Source: a virus. Taken from it: a stretch of 41,907 bases of DNA. Below, in pieces: positions 22,910-30,247 of this stretch; positions within the stretch are counted from its first letter, which is position 1; every line of letters begins with the position of its first letter. The stretch lies in the IMG/VR virus record IMGVR_UViG_3300049491_000115, positions 1-41,907 of that record; one strand, given 5' to 3'. The notes beneath the pieces are model-generated. The model saw nothing but the letters and a program-made list of their open reading frames with translations, had not been told where the DNA came from and did no database searches. The position numbers and the translations under genes were made by a program.

Positions 22910-23374
22910 ATGTTTAAGACAACTGCGGAGGTAATCACACAGGACTTTGCTCTGTGGGCTATCCCCAATAGAGATGCGGAGCCTGGAGCCCTTCCCTTTA
23001 AGTACGAGTTGTACGGGAGCAGCCCACGCTCACACTGGATGAACGGTGCCATCTTTATCAGCATGGCCACCGTCACCTGCACAGTGCCGGAGGGCTTTGA
23101 CCTCATGACCAAGGCCTATGAAACTCTGGACCAGCGGCAGAAGGAAGCCAAGGAGCTTTACGACGATACAATGGAGAGCATAGCCGCAGACCGTAAGCGT
23201 CTGTACTTGCTTGACGCCCCTGCCGCACCTGAGCAGGGGGTAGATTTGGGGGACGGTGCTGAGTTGCTGCCCCCAGATGAGGAGGTCATAACCATTGACC
23301 TTTCACGCACACAGGGGGGTGAGCCCGATTGGGTAAACCAAGTCCTGGACAACACCACTAACGAGGAAGACTAA
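22910..23374 (+). CDS. Early protein of unknown function (154 aa)
   Basis: The first gene of the plus-strand region, with GGAG eight bases before ATG. It opens MFKTTAEVITQDFALWAIPN; residues 1-70 look like a beta-rich domain, followed by a charged helix (DQRQKEAKELYDDTMESIAA) and an acidic disordered end (GDGAELLPPDEEV, NTTNEED). Not recognised. The acidic tail could mimic DNA or contact a host protein; that is speculation. Confidence 0.7.
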   Translation: MFKTTAEVITQDFALWAIPNRDAEPGALPFKYELYGSSPRSHWMNGAIFISMATVTCTVPEGFDLMTKAYETLDQRQKEAKELYDDTMESIAADRKRLYLLDAPAAPEQGVDLGDGAELLPPDEEVITIDLSRTQGGEPDWVNQVLDNTTNEED

Positions 23375-23375
23375 C

Positions 23376-23777
23376 ATGCCAGTAGAAATACTAGAAGAAG
23401 AGTACACGCCGGACAAGCCAGGAAGTGCTTTCACCCTGCAAGAGTGGATCGCTACGCCCCCTGAGGTGTTTGACGCCACGGAGGTCTACAACGCGGAGAT
23501 TATGCCGCTGGTCAAGCAGGTGGAGGAACTGTGTCACAAGCACAGAGTGCCCTTCTACTTCAGGGCCACACTCCAGGCAGACCTTACTGGATGCCAAGCG
23601 CGGACCACCCTGTTCCTTGGGGGCTTGGAACGTGCTACTCCGGAGCTTCTGGCGGCAGCGCGGCTGGAAGAGTTCAGCATGGACTACATCGGCAGTATGC
23701 TCAGCCTACTCGGGGCCTGCAAGAAGAAATACTCCCGCCTGCAACAGGAAGACGAGGGGGTGGACAACAGAGAGTAA
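23376..23777 (+). CDS. Early protein of unknown function (133 aa)
   Basis: Starts one base after the previous stop with GAGGAAG upstream. The protein is acidic at the N-terminus, with LVKQVEELCHKHRVPFYF and RATLQADLTGCQARTTLFLGG in the middle and a C-terminal helix. The pattern resembles short phage proteins in which a helix precedes a small beta sheet, but no family is identified. It is followed by a GC hairpin. Confidence 0.65.
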   Translation: MPVEILEEEYTPDKPGSAFTLQEWIATPPEVFDATEVYNAEIMPLVKQVEELCHKHRVPFYFRATLQADLTGCQARTTLFLGGLERATPELLAAARLEEFSMDYIGSMLSLLGACKKKYSRLQQEDEGVDNRE

Positions 23778-23797
23778 TAAGGTAATTCTAACCAATC

Positions 23798-23813
23798 GGC
23801 CCCTTCGGGGGCC
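23798..23813 (+). terminator. GC hairpin between early genes
   Basis: GGCCCC-TTCG-GGGGCC: a 6-bp stem with a UUCG loop, with no T tract after it. Probably an mRNA-stabilising hairpin or attenuator, not a full terminator. Confidence 0.4.
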
Positions 23814-23833
23814 ATAACTAAGGAGTACATGTG

Positions 23834-24142
23834 ATGTACACGGTAAAGCGACTCCGCCAGAAGATCTCACCACTGGAGGACAAGGAGTTTACAGAAAAAC
23901 TTATCCCCCTGCTGGCAGGCGCGGATTACGATCCGTACATGCGACAGTTCAGGGGCAAGCGATGTGTAATGATTACACCAAGGGAGGCCTGGACACTTGC
24001 GTATCCAACGGAGGAGCCTAACCTTCATGACCTCACTAACATCGGGCGTAGCCTTCAGGCCATGCTGTGGGAACGCAGCTACCTGAGGGGTAACCTCGTA
24101 TTCACGAAAACACTACAGGAGATAGACGAAGATGGCTTCTAA
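23834..24142 (+). CDS. Early protein of unknown function (102 aa)
   Basis: ATG 23834 has AGGAG eight bases upstream; a GTG one codon earlier is possible. Sequence MYTVKRLRQKISPLEDKEF, then MRQFRGKRCVMITPREAWTL and a C-terminal LRGNLVFTKTLQEI. No motif recognised. It overlaps the next gene by 11 bases. Confidence 0.6.
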   Translation: MYTVKRLRQKISPLEDKEFTEKLIPLLAGADYDPYMRQFRGKRCVMITPREAWTLAYPTEEPNLHDLTNIGRSLQAMLWERSYLRGNLVFTKTLQEIDEDGF

Positions 24143-24314
24143 TCGTACCAATCAAATTATAGTCATAGTTTCGGTGTTAATCCTATTGGGGGTTGCTATC
24201 GTAGTCAATGCTCAGGACGAAACACCTGAGATTGACTACTGCAAATACCCTGACGGCGAGATAGTCATGGTTGGTGAGGGCTCCCCCTGCCCCAACGGGA
24301 GCTATCCTCTATGA
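24132..24314 (+). CDS. Small exported or membrane-anchored protein (60 aa)
   Basis: A hydrophobic segment near residues 9-26 (IIVIVSVLILLGVAIVVNA) follows a polar, basic start, and could be a signal peptide cut after NA or an anchor. The exterior part is acidic with two Cys (DYCKYP, SPCPNG) able to form a disulfide. No lipobox. A periplasmic or membrane role, such as superinfection exclusion or a lysis accessory, is possible. Not recognised. Confidence 0.6.
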   Translation: MASNRTNQIIVIVSVLILLGVAIVVNAQDETPEIDYCKYPDGEIVMVGEGSPCPNGSYPL

Positions 24315-24715
24315 GCTACAAGGACATGCTACCGGCGGAGGCAAACCGCCAACTCACCGAGGAAACAATCAAGGCATGGAGAGCCAAGCGCGTGGACCGA
24401 CTAGCGAAGCAGCACGAGGCTGAGGTCCTCGAGAAGCAGGAGAAGGACATGAAGTCCTGGCTCATAGAGGTCTTCCGTATCCAGAAGTTCGAGGGTATGA
24501 TGATTGATCAAAGGGTCACCGGTCTTTCAACGAAGGAGCTTTACATCGTAGAGGACAGGGGGGCTTACGTCAAGTACATCTACGACAATGAGGCTATAGA
24601 CCTGCTTGAGTTCAGACCAGTGCAGAGTGCCATACGCGACCGCCAGGAAGCAAGCGAGGATGTTCCCGGCACGAGCTTGGTTGACACGTACGACCTCTTT
24701 GATAGGAAGGCATAG
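24311..24715 (+). CDS. Early protein of unknown function (134 aa)
   Basis: ATG overlaps the previous stop (ATGA). The N-terminal half is a charged helix (KRVDRLAKQHEAEVLEKQEK); the second half has VTGLSTKELYIVEDRGAYVKYI and an acidic tail. Not recognised. It forms one block with the genes on each side. Confidence 0.6.
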   Translation: MSYKDMLPAEANRQLTEETIKAWRAKRVDRLAKQHEAEVLEKQEKDMKSWLIEVFRIQKFEGMMIDQRVTGLSTKELYIVEDRGAYVKYIYDNEAIDLLEFRPVQSAIRDRQEASEDVPGTSLVDTYDLFDRKA

Positions 24716-24716
24716 T

Positions 24717-24920
24717 ATGGACAAAGCACTGACAAAGGAGCAAATAGACGCCATGACCTACGAGCAACTGCTCAGGAAGTGGCGCTTCGCCCCCCTCGGG
24801 GACCCCACGTTTCAGGCGGAGTTGGGGGAATACTACTCTACCCGCATGGAGGCTAAGCGAGCAGAGGTTGGCCCTGAGGAGCACACCCGCATCAGCAAGT
24901 TGATTGGGTGGGACAGATAA
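24717..24920 (+). CDS. Small early protein (67 aa)
   Basis: ATG 24717 is one base after the previous TAG, with AGGAAGG about six bases upstream; a longer frame from 24606 would overlap the neighbour. It is helical: MDKALTKEQIDAMTYEQLLR, then PTFQAELGEYYSTRM. Similar 'YEQLLRKWRFAPLGDPxF' motifs occur in small phage proteins but without known role. Confidence 0.65.
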   Translation: MDKALTKEQIDAMTYEQLLRKWRFAPLGDPTFQAELGEYYSTRMEAKRAEVGPEEHTRISKLIGWDR

Positions 24921-25087
24921 TGGGTAAGCTCGGCAGGTTGTTCACGGTGTGCTTTCTAGTCTGTGCTCTTTTCACATGCTCGGCAGCAACCGCCACGCCC
25001 CCAGACCAGGAGGTTATCATGTTCTACCTGTGGGGCACGATTATATCACTAGCTCTACTAGCCATGAACTGGATAGCTAGGGGGTGA
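24920..25087 (+). CDS. Small two-helix membrane protein (55 aa), possible holin-like
   Basis: A 55-codon frame, ATG 24920 overlapping the previous TAA by one base. Residues 6-24 (RLFTVCFLVCALFTCSAAT) are a hydrophobic segment or signal sequence, then a short polar stretch with acidic residues (PPDQEV), and a second hydrophobic segment at 33-52 ending in WIARG. Two short membrane helices with a positively charged end are consistent with a small holin or similar pore, but also with an exclusion protein. It is followed by the TerB-gene promoter. Confidence 0.55.
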   Translation: MGKLGRLFTVCFLVCALFTCSAATATPPDQEVIMFYLWGTIISLALLAMNWIARG

Positions 25088-25101
25088 GCTGGAAAAAGTG
25101 A

Positions 25102-25130
25102 TTGCATGGGAAGGTGGTTGGTGCTACCAT
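25102..25130 (+). promoter_or_regulatory. Promoter for the TerB-like gene, with operator
   Basis: TTGCAT (25102-25107), 17-base spacer, TACCAT (25125-25130). Palindrome TGGT-GCT-ACCA at 25119-25129 covers the -10. Confidence 0.75.
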
Positions 25131-25174
25131 ATATAGGTGGCACAAGCCACGACCACTAACTTGGAGTACAGAGT
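25131..25174 (+). promoter_or_regulatory. Leader hairpin and ACCACTAAC element (second copy)
   Basis: GGTGGC-ACAA-GCCACGACC stem then ACCACTAACTTGGAG before ATG, matching the leader at 22864-22909 in order and spacing. Confidence 0.55.
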
Positions 25175-25615
25175 ATGTTTGGGATTAAGAAGAAGTTTGG
25201 CGGGGCGAAAGTTGCCGCCAAGAATATGGAGAACCGGGACCAGATGCAGGCGCTCGTGGGCGGATGTCTACTGGTTGCTGCTGCCGATGGCAGCATTACC
25301 TCGGAGGAATCCAACAAGCTTGAGACCCTACTCCGCGCCAATAAGAACCTGAGCGGGTTTGGACCTGAGCTCACGGAAACGCTGAACCGCTTTACTGAAA
25401 AGCTGCAAGCGAACTTCCGTGTTGGGGAGCTCGACATTATGCGGGAAATTGGCGACATTGCCAGTCAGCCCTCTAATGCCGAGGAAGTCTTTGTCAACAT
25501 GCTGGCCATTGCCGAGGGCGACGACGGTGACATCAGCGACAAAGAAATGGCTGTACTCAAAAAGGTTGGGCTCAAGCTCAACCTGCGCCTGAAAGACTTT
25601 GGCATTGAAGGCTAA
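25175..25615 (+). CDS. TerB-like domain protein (146 aa)
   Basis: Two repeats of the TerB-type helix-loop pattern: LLVAAADGSITSEESNKLETLL at about 33-54, whose acidic loop could bind a divalent ion, and AIAEGDDGDISDKEMAVLKKV at about 110-131. The family (TerB/DjlA N-terminal) is linked to bacterial stress and phage-defence-related membrane complexes; the function is not fully known. A basic, Lys-rich N-terminus precedes the domain. The downstream gene for a small membrane protein overlaps by 17 bases, so a membrane-associated pair is possible. Confidence 0.8.
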   Translation: MFGIKKKFGGAKVAAKNMENRDQMQALVGGCLLVAAADGSITSEESNKLETLLRANKNLSGFGPELTETLNRFTEKLQANFRVGELDIMREIGDIASQPSNAEEVFVNMLAIAEGDDGDISDKEMAVLKKVGLKLNLRLKDFGIEG

Positions 25616-25814
25616 GGTCAAGAAGGTTGTGGGAGCCCTGCTCCTGCTGGTATTCGTATTTGCGGTGCTCAGCCGCCTCCTTTCTTGGGGGCAGTGTGAG
25701 TGGTACGGATACCAGACGGGCAGGGACGTTCGCTATGCAGCCTTCATGGGCTGCATGGTTCAATACGGAGACAATTGGATTCCACGCTCGGAAATCCGCA
25801 CTGTCAACCAATAA
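25599..25814 (+). CDS. Single-pass membrane protein coupled to TerB-like gene (71 aa)
   Basis: The likely start is TTG 25599 (or TTG 25605); no ATG precedes the membrane segment, and no strong ribosome site is seen, so it probably depends on translation of the overlapping gene. Basic start KAKVKK, then hydrophobic VVGALLLLVFVFAVLSRLL (about 9-28), then an exterior part with two Cys and several aromatics (WGQCEWYGY, AAFMGCMVQYG). Signal-anchor type. Function unknown. Confidence 0.6.
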   Translation: MALKAKVKKVVGALLLLVFVFAVLSRLLSWGQCEWYGYQTGRDVRYAAFMGCMVQYGDNWIPRSEIRTVNQ

Positions 25815-25834
25815 TAGCTAAGAGGGAAGAGTTC

Positions 25835-26122
25835 ATGGCAGCACATCTAACAGCGGTACAGCGAAAGCGCATCAAGGCCAAAGCCGAGAAGGTTCAGGCC
25901 AAGATGTTTAAAGACTTGCTCAGGCATATCCCACACCACTGGGAGTTGCAGTGCATTCTGGCGCATGATGCGGGCGTCAGCCCACAGACCATATGGTCGT
26001 GGGAGTCGGGGCGTACGATTAGCCCCCGTATCAACACTATGGTCAAAGTTGCAACCGCTCTGGGTTACGACATTGCCCTCGTGCGTCCCACCAAACCCAA
26101 CCTACGACTTGTTAAGAGGTAA
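25835..26122 (+). CDS. XRE-family helix-turn-helix regulator (95 aa)
   Basis: ATG 25835 follows AGAGGGAAGA. After a basic helical start (RKRIKAKAEKVQAKMFK), residues of about 44-77 match a helix-turn-helix of the XRE type: LAHDAGVSPQTIWSWESGRT then ISPRINTMVKVATALGYDI. The protein has no obvious extra domain. It is a candidate to bind the palindromes in the early promoters (TGGTAnTACCA) or the 26-base palindrome at 17469; no binding is shown. It lies in the early region ahead of the replication genes. Confidence 0.82.
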   Translation: MAAHLTAVQRKRIKAKAEKVQAKMFKDLLRHIPHHWELQCILAHDAGVSPQTIWSWESGRTISPRINTMVKVATALGYDIALVRPTKPNLRLVKR

Positions 26123-26128
26123 GAGCTA

Positions 26129-26908
26129 ATGACTAAGGAAACTGAGAGCAAGACTAGTGAATCCAAGGAACTCGTCAACTACGAGGAACTTCTCGGCAAC
26201 ATGGCGAAAGCCGCGACCACCTTGGAGCGCCCTTCGGGGAGCTCCATTGGCACCCGAGGGGGCATCCTGTCTTATAACGGGACTCCGTGTCCTAACAATA
26301 AGCTGGACGTTATCGTGGTTGCCAGCGTGTTCTCCAACACGTTGTACGAGGGAAAGTTTGACCCCAACAACCTATCTTCGCCGGTTTGTTTCGCCTACGG
26401 GGTGCAGGAACCTGGAGAAACCGCCGAGCAGGTCGAGTCTAAGATGGCACCGCACCCTGCATCTACGAAACCTCAAAGCCCCACCTGCTCAGCTTGCCCG
26501 AATAACAAGTGGGGTAGCGATCCAGATGGAGGTCGGGGCAAAGCCTGCAAGAATGGTCGTAGTCTGGCTATAATCCCAGCAGGTACTCCCGCCGCTGATA
26601 TTGCGGGGGCTGAGCTTGCGATACTCCGCCCACCAGTGACCAGCATCAAGAACTGGCAGATGTATGTGCAGAAGTGCTCCACTCTGTACAACCGTCCCCC
26701 CTTGGCTATCATCACGCAGGTCGGCAGCGTACCGGATCAGAAGACCCAGTACAAGCTGACCTTCACGGACATTGGGGTGGTTGATAGCTCCATGTTCAAG
26801 GGCCTCATTGACAAGATACCTGCTGCTCTGGACGTGTGCCAGAAGGTGTACGAGGCTGGGGACAACAACGCTCCCGCAGCGGACAACGGCAAAGCGAAGA
26901 AGTTTTAA
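26129..26908 (+). CDS. Probable single-stranded DNA-binding protein (259 aa)
   Basis: The N-terminal part is acidic; the core has SSIGTRGGILSYNGTPCPNN and VIVVASVFSNTLYEGKFDP strands, and a zinc-finger-like cysteine group at about 120-144 (CSACPNNKWGSD, KACKNGRSLAI). The C-terminal part has TQYKLTFTDIGVV and ends in a flexible tail with KAKKF. This arrangement recurs in phage proteins annotated as ssDNA-binding proteins upstream of DNA polymerase genes. The usual acidic tail is replaced by a short basic one. A strong terminator follows. Confidence 0.6.
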   Translation: MTKETESKTSESKELVNYEELLGNMAKAATTLERPSGSSIGTRGGILSYNGTPCPNNKLDVIVVASVFSNTLYEGKFDPNNLSSPVCFAYGVQEPGETAEQVESKMAPHPASTKPQSPTCSACPNNKWGSDPDGGRGKACKNGRSLAIIPAGTPAADIAGAELAILRPPVTSIKNWQMYVQKCSTLYNRPPLAIITQVGSVPDQKTQYKLTFTDIGVVDSSMFKGLIDKIPAALDVCQKVYEAGDNNAPAADNGKAKKF

Positions 26909-26947
26909 CTTCCCTGTGGCGCTGGACTAAGGCTGGCGTCACCCTTC

Positions 26948-26985
26948 AGGGGGCAGGGTCCCGCAGACTGTGCCCCCCTCTTTTT
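26948..26985 (+). terminator. Rho-independent terminator after the ssDNA-binding gene
   Basis: AGGGGGCA pairs with TGCCCCCCT (26971-26979) around a 15-base loop, followed by CTTTTT. It separates the SSB-like gene from the polymerase gene, which therefore depends on read-through. Confidence 0.8.
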
Positions 26986-26998
26986 AACTGGAGCTATC

Positions 26999-28810
26999 AT
27001 GTATTCATTAGACTTTGAAACAGAAGCAATCATATTCGGCAACGCCATTCCCCCCAAGCCGGTCGGCTGCGCCATCCGTACCCATGATGGGGGTAAGAAG
27101 TACTTCGCCTTCGGCCACCCTACGCAGAACAACTGCACATGGGAGGAGTTCCACCGATACCTGACCATCATATGGGAGCAGGAGATGGTCGGCCACAACA
27201 TCATAGGCTTTGACCTATGGGTGGCGGAGTACTGGTTTAAGATGCCACCACGCGACCCACTACTCACCCACGACACCCTGTTCCAATCCTACCTTATCGA
27301 CCCCCACGCCCCGAGCCTAAAGCTGAAAGACCTAGCAAGCGACTGGCTTGGGATGTCCACCGACGCACAGCAGGAGCTCTACCAGTGGATTCTGGCCAAC
27401 GTGCCGGAGTGCCGCACCATCAACCAGTGCGGAGCATTTATCTGCCGAGCTCCAGGTGACTTGGTGGGTCGTTACGCCATAGCTGACGTTGACATGGCTC
27501 AAACCCTGCACGACTACTGCTATCCCAAGCTAAGCGAGATGCTGCCCCCGTACGACAGGGAGCGGGTGCTGGCTCCCATACTTACCAAGATACAGCATGG
27601 GGGAATACGCATAGACGTACCAAGGTTGGAGGTGGATCACAAGACCTGCCTCAACAAGCTCCACCACTTGGACGAACTCATACGGGCGCATCTCAAGGCC
27701 CCTGACCTCAACCCTGGAAGTGATAAGGATCTGGTATGTGCGCTAAAAGACGCAGGTTACGAAGGTTTCTTGCTGACCCCAACCGGCCGACCCTCCGCGA
27801 ACAAGGCCAGCCTAGAGGCCGTGCTGAGCAAGGACCCAGAGCTCCAGAGGATGCTGCGAAGCAGGGCTCTGTACAGCACCCTGACAGGCACGTTCATGGG
27901 GCCGTGGCTGAATTACGCCAAGATGAATGGTGGCACGATCAACCCGAGCTACAATCAAGTGAGGAACCCGGATGGGTACGGGACCCGGACGGGGAGGCTC
28001 TCATCGTCCAACCCAAATGGGCAGAATATCCCGGGACCCCAAGATGAGAAGGAGTACGAAGGTACCGACTACTTTGGTGATACGTACCCCCTCATGCGAT
28101 CGTACTGCCTGCCAGACGAAGGGTGTGTCTGGTACAGTATAGACTTCAAGAGCCAAGAGCCACGTCTCACCGCCCACTTTGAGGATGGTGCGCTCATGCA
28201 GGCGTACATTGACGACCCAGAGCTTGACCCCTACATCTTCGTGATGAATACCGTGGGTGGGGACGTTACCCGCAAGGATGCCAAGGTAATTTTCCTTGGT
28301 CTGGTCTACGCGATGGGTGCGGCGGTCTTGGCAGGCAAGCTCGGCTGTAGTATGGAGAGGGCCAGTGCTCTGCGCAACGCCATCAGGCTGGCCATCCCCG
28401 ACGTCGTACAGTTGGACAGGGACTGCAAGCGGCGGTTTGAGCTCGGGCTGCCTATCAAGACGTTAGGGGGGCGATTCTGCCATGTTGAGCCCCCTTCAAA
28501 TGGACGTCAGTGGGCGTACAAGGCGCTGAACTTGCTGATACAGGGGTCTGCCGCCGACCAAACCAAGGAGGCCATGATCTACGCATACGAGGCGCTGTGC
28601 AACGAGCAGGCAATACGCGAAAGAAACGGTATTGACTTCCCTTGGAGGCTGCTTGGTTCGGTACATGACGAAATAAACCTCTGCGCCCCTGAAGGGGCAA
28701 GGGATTTAATAGAACACTTCATGCTGGAGGCTGTCAACGCCCTCCCGTGTGACGTTCCCATGCGTATCAGCTTTGGGGTCGGCAACAATTGGGCGGAGGC
28801 ATCAAAATGA
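26999..28810 (+). CDS. DNA polymerase, family A (603 aa)
   Basis: Replicative polymerase with a 3'-5' exonuclease. Exo motifs are visible: LDFETEA (Asp5, Glu7), GHNIIGFD (66-73) and YAIADVDM (159-166). Polymerase motif A is YSIDFKSQEPRLTAHF (about 378-393), motif B RKDAKVIFLGLVYAMG (about 424-439), and motif C VHDE (about 555-558), all with the catalytic Asp, Arg/Lys/Tyr and Asp-Glu. At 603 residues it is shorter than T7 polymerase and lacks room for a thioredoxin-binding insertion. It would work with the SF3-type primase-helicase and the SSB-like protein. TGGAG precedes the ATG. Confidence 0.95.
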   Translation: MYSLDFETEAIIFGNAIPPKPVGCAIRTHDGGKKYFAFGHPTQNNCTWEEFHRYLTIIWEQEMVGHNIIGFDLWVAEYWFKMPPRDPLLTHDTLFQSYLIDPHAPSLKLKDLASDWLGMSTDAQQELYQWILANVPECRTINQCGAFICRAPGDLVGRYAIADVDMAQTLHDYCYPKLSEMLPPYDRERVLAPILTKIQHGGIRIDVPRLEVDHKTCLNKLHHLDELIRAHLKAPDLNPGSDKDLVCALKDAGYEGFLLTPTGRPSANKASLEAVLSKDPELQRMLRSRALYSTLTGTFMGPWLNYAKMNGGTINPSYNQVRNPDGYGTRTGRLSSSNPNGQNIPGPQDEKEYEGTDYFGDTYPLMRSYCLPDEGCVWYSIDFKSQEPRLTAHFEDGALMQAYIDDPELDPYIFVMNTVGGDVTRKDAKVIFLGLVYAMGAAVLAGKLGCSMERASALRNAIRLAIPDVVQLDRDCKRRFELGLPIKTLGGRFCHVEPPSNGRQWAYKALNLLIQGSAADQTKEAMIYAYEALCNEQAIRERNGIDFPWRLLGSVHDEINLCAPEGARDLIEHFMLEAVNALPCDVPMRISFGVGNNWAEASK

Positions 28811-29046
28811 ACGAAGCAACACTTAAGATATCGGAAGGTATGCAAGACCTTGCAGGGGCCTTGGACGATGTTATAGAGGAAATAGCGGGTGAGCGCGTTG
28901 CGTTCGCACTTATCATTTTCACAGAGGGTAGGGCGAGTTACATCAGCAGTGCCAAGCGCGAGGAGGTCAGGCAGCAGATGCTGGACTTGATCAAGTTTTG
29001 GGACGAGGGGATGCCGGACATACCGGCACACGAGTATAAGGGGTGA
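28807..29046 (+). CDS. Small protein downstream of DNA polymerase (79 aa)
   Basis: ATG 28807 forms an ATGA overlap with the polymerase stop. Sequence MNEATLKISEGMQDLAGALD and then AFALIIFTEGRASYISSAKR, ending HEYKG. The FALIIF-EGRxxYIS-AxR pattern is common in small phage replication-region proteins of unknown function. Probably co-translated with the polymerase. Confidence 0.7.
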   Translation: MNEATLKISEGMQDLAGALDDVIEEIAGERVAFALIIFTEGRASYISSAKREEVRQQMLDLIKFWDEGMPDIPAHEYKG

Positions 29047-29049
29047 AGT

Positions 29050-29232
29050 ATGGCTAAGAAGCAGGTATATCTAGGGGATGGGTTGTACGCGACAATAGAA
29101 AAGGACGCGTTCCACCCCCTCATACTAACGACTGGGCACCACGAGGTCCACATGGCGGATAACGTCGTGTATCTCGAGGCTCCAGTCCTCATAAGTCTAA
29201 TAACAGCCATAGAGGAGGAATATCCTAAATGA
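29050..29232 (+). CDS. Small protein of unknown function (60 aa)
   Basis: Starts three bases after the previous stop. It is beta-rich (KKQVYLGDGLYATIEKD, HHEVHMADNVVYLEAP) with a short helix at the end. The LGDGLYA...YLEAPVLxxL pattern recurs in phage replication clusters. Function unknown; overlaps the nuclease start by four bases. Confidence 0.65.
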   Translation: MAKKQVYLGDGLYATIEKDAFHPLILTTGHHEVHMADNVVYLEAPVLISLITAIEEEYPK

Positions 29233-29882
29233 AGAGAACACAGAGCTATTCAAGCTTGAGTCTCTACAAGAAGTGTCCCAAGGCGTGGGCCGACAGGTAT
29301 GTCAACAAGAACAGGGGGCCTCAAAGCCCCGCTGCTTCTCGGGGCGACATACTTCACGCCAAGCTGGAGCAGTTCTTCCTAGGCAAGTCTGCCTACCCAT
29401 CTGGGGACAAGGTACTGGCTCCGTGGCAGCGATTCATGGAGAACCTAACCATCTATCAGCCAAGTCCCGAGGCACAGTTCGCGGTTGATGAGGAGTGGCA
29501 TCCCTGCACCTACGACTCCCCCACCGCCAGAATGAGGGGGAAGGCTGACCTCACCTATGTAGATGGGGACAGGCGTCACATACTAGACTGGAAGTCAGGG
29601 AGGGTGTACCCAGACCATGAGTCGCAAGGTCTTTCGTACGTTGCATTGGACCCAGTAGAGATGGTATACTACACTACCACCTTTGTCTATTTGGACATCC
29701 CTGTGCATGTAGTCCCCCGCAACTATGAGAATATCCATAAGCGCGTTGAGATCGGCAAGTTGAACACCCTGATAGACACTGTCAGCAATGACACCGTGTA
29801 CGAGGCCACGCCGAGCTACGAATCGTGCAAATACTGTCACCTCTCATGGCGAGTAGGTGGGGAGTGTAAGAGGGCTGTGTGA
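29229..29882 (+). CDS. Cas4/RecB-like PD-(D/E)XK nuclease with Fe-S cysteines (217 aa)
   Basis: The opening SYSSLSLYKKCPKAWADRY and RGDILHAKLEQFF (His43) match the first blocks of the RecB/Cas4 nuclease family. The catalytic motif is MRGKADLTY (Asp107) with HILDWKSG (Asp120, Lys122), and QGLSYVAL supplies the conserved Gln. Cys16, Cys200, Cys203 and Cys213 have the spacing of a Cas4-type iron-sulfur cluster. A DNA end-processing exonuclease, used in replication, recombination or host DNA breakdown, is expected. Neighbours are a VRR-NUC nuclease and an SF2 helicase. It starts in an ATGA overlap. Confidence 0.85.
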   Translation: MKRTQSYSSLSLYKKCPKAWADRYVNKNRGPQSPAASRGDILHAKLEQFFLGKSAYPSGDKVLAPWQRFMENLTIYQPSPEAQFAVDEEWHPCTYDSPTARMRGKADLTYVDGDRRHILDWKSGRVYPDHESQGLSYVALDPVEMVYYTTTFVYLDIPVHVVPRNYENIHKRVEIGKLNTLIDTVSNDTVYEATPSYESCKYCHLSWRVGGECKRAV

Positions 29883-30247
29883 TGCGTATAGAGTCCAAGA
29901 TAGAGAAGGACTACGTTAAGGAGATAGAGAAGTGGGCGCGCACTAACCATGTCGCCCTCGAAACTATTAAGATGAACCTCAAGGGCCGGAGGGGGTGGCC
30001 AGACAGGATGGTGCTTTGGGAGGGGGCCAACGTCTTCTTCATAGAGTTCAAACAACCGGACGAGTGTGCTCGCAGGTTACAGGAGTACATACACAAGATA
30101 CTAAGAGCTATGGGATTTGAGGTAGAATTGCATGACAACACAGACGATGCTCTCGAAAGTACAAAAGCCAAGATACGAGCCACGGCCCTTGCAGATAAAG
30201 GCCATGATGTTGGGGGTCAGGGAGGCGGGGTTCCGCCTATTCCTTAA
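29882..30247 (+). CDS. VRR-NUC domain nuclease (121 aa)
   Basis: Residues of about 5-88 form a VRR-NUC domain: GRRGWPDRMVLWEGANVFF with Asp41, IEFKQPDE with Glu55 and Lys57, and a helix YIHKILRAMGFEVEL. This family of virus-type replication-repair nucleases is common in phage and in FAN1. The ATG (29882) overlaps the upstream TGA as TGATG. After the domain, the last 38 codons overlap the helicase gene in another frame, so the C-terminal tail (GHDVGGQGGGVPPIP) is probably not functional. Confidence 0.85.
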   Translation: MRIESKIEKDYVKEIEKWARTNHVALETIKMNLKGRRGWPDRMVLWEGANVFFIEFKQPDECARRLQEYIHKILRAMGFEVELHDNTDDALESTKAKIRATALADKGHDVGGQGGGVPPIP

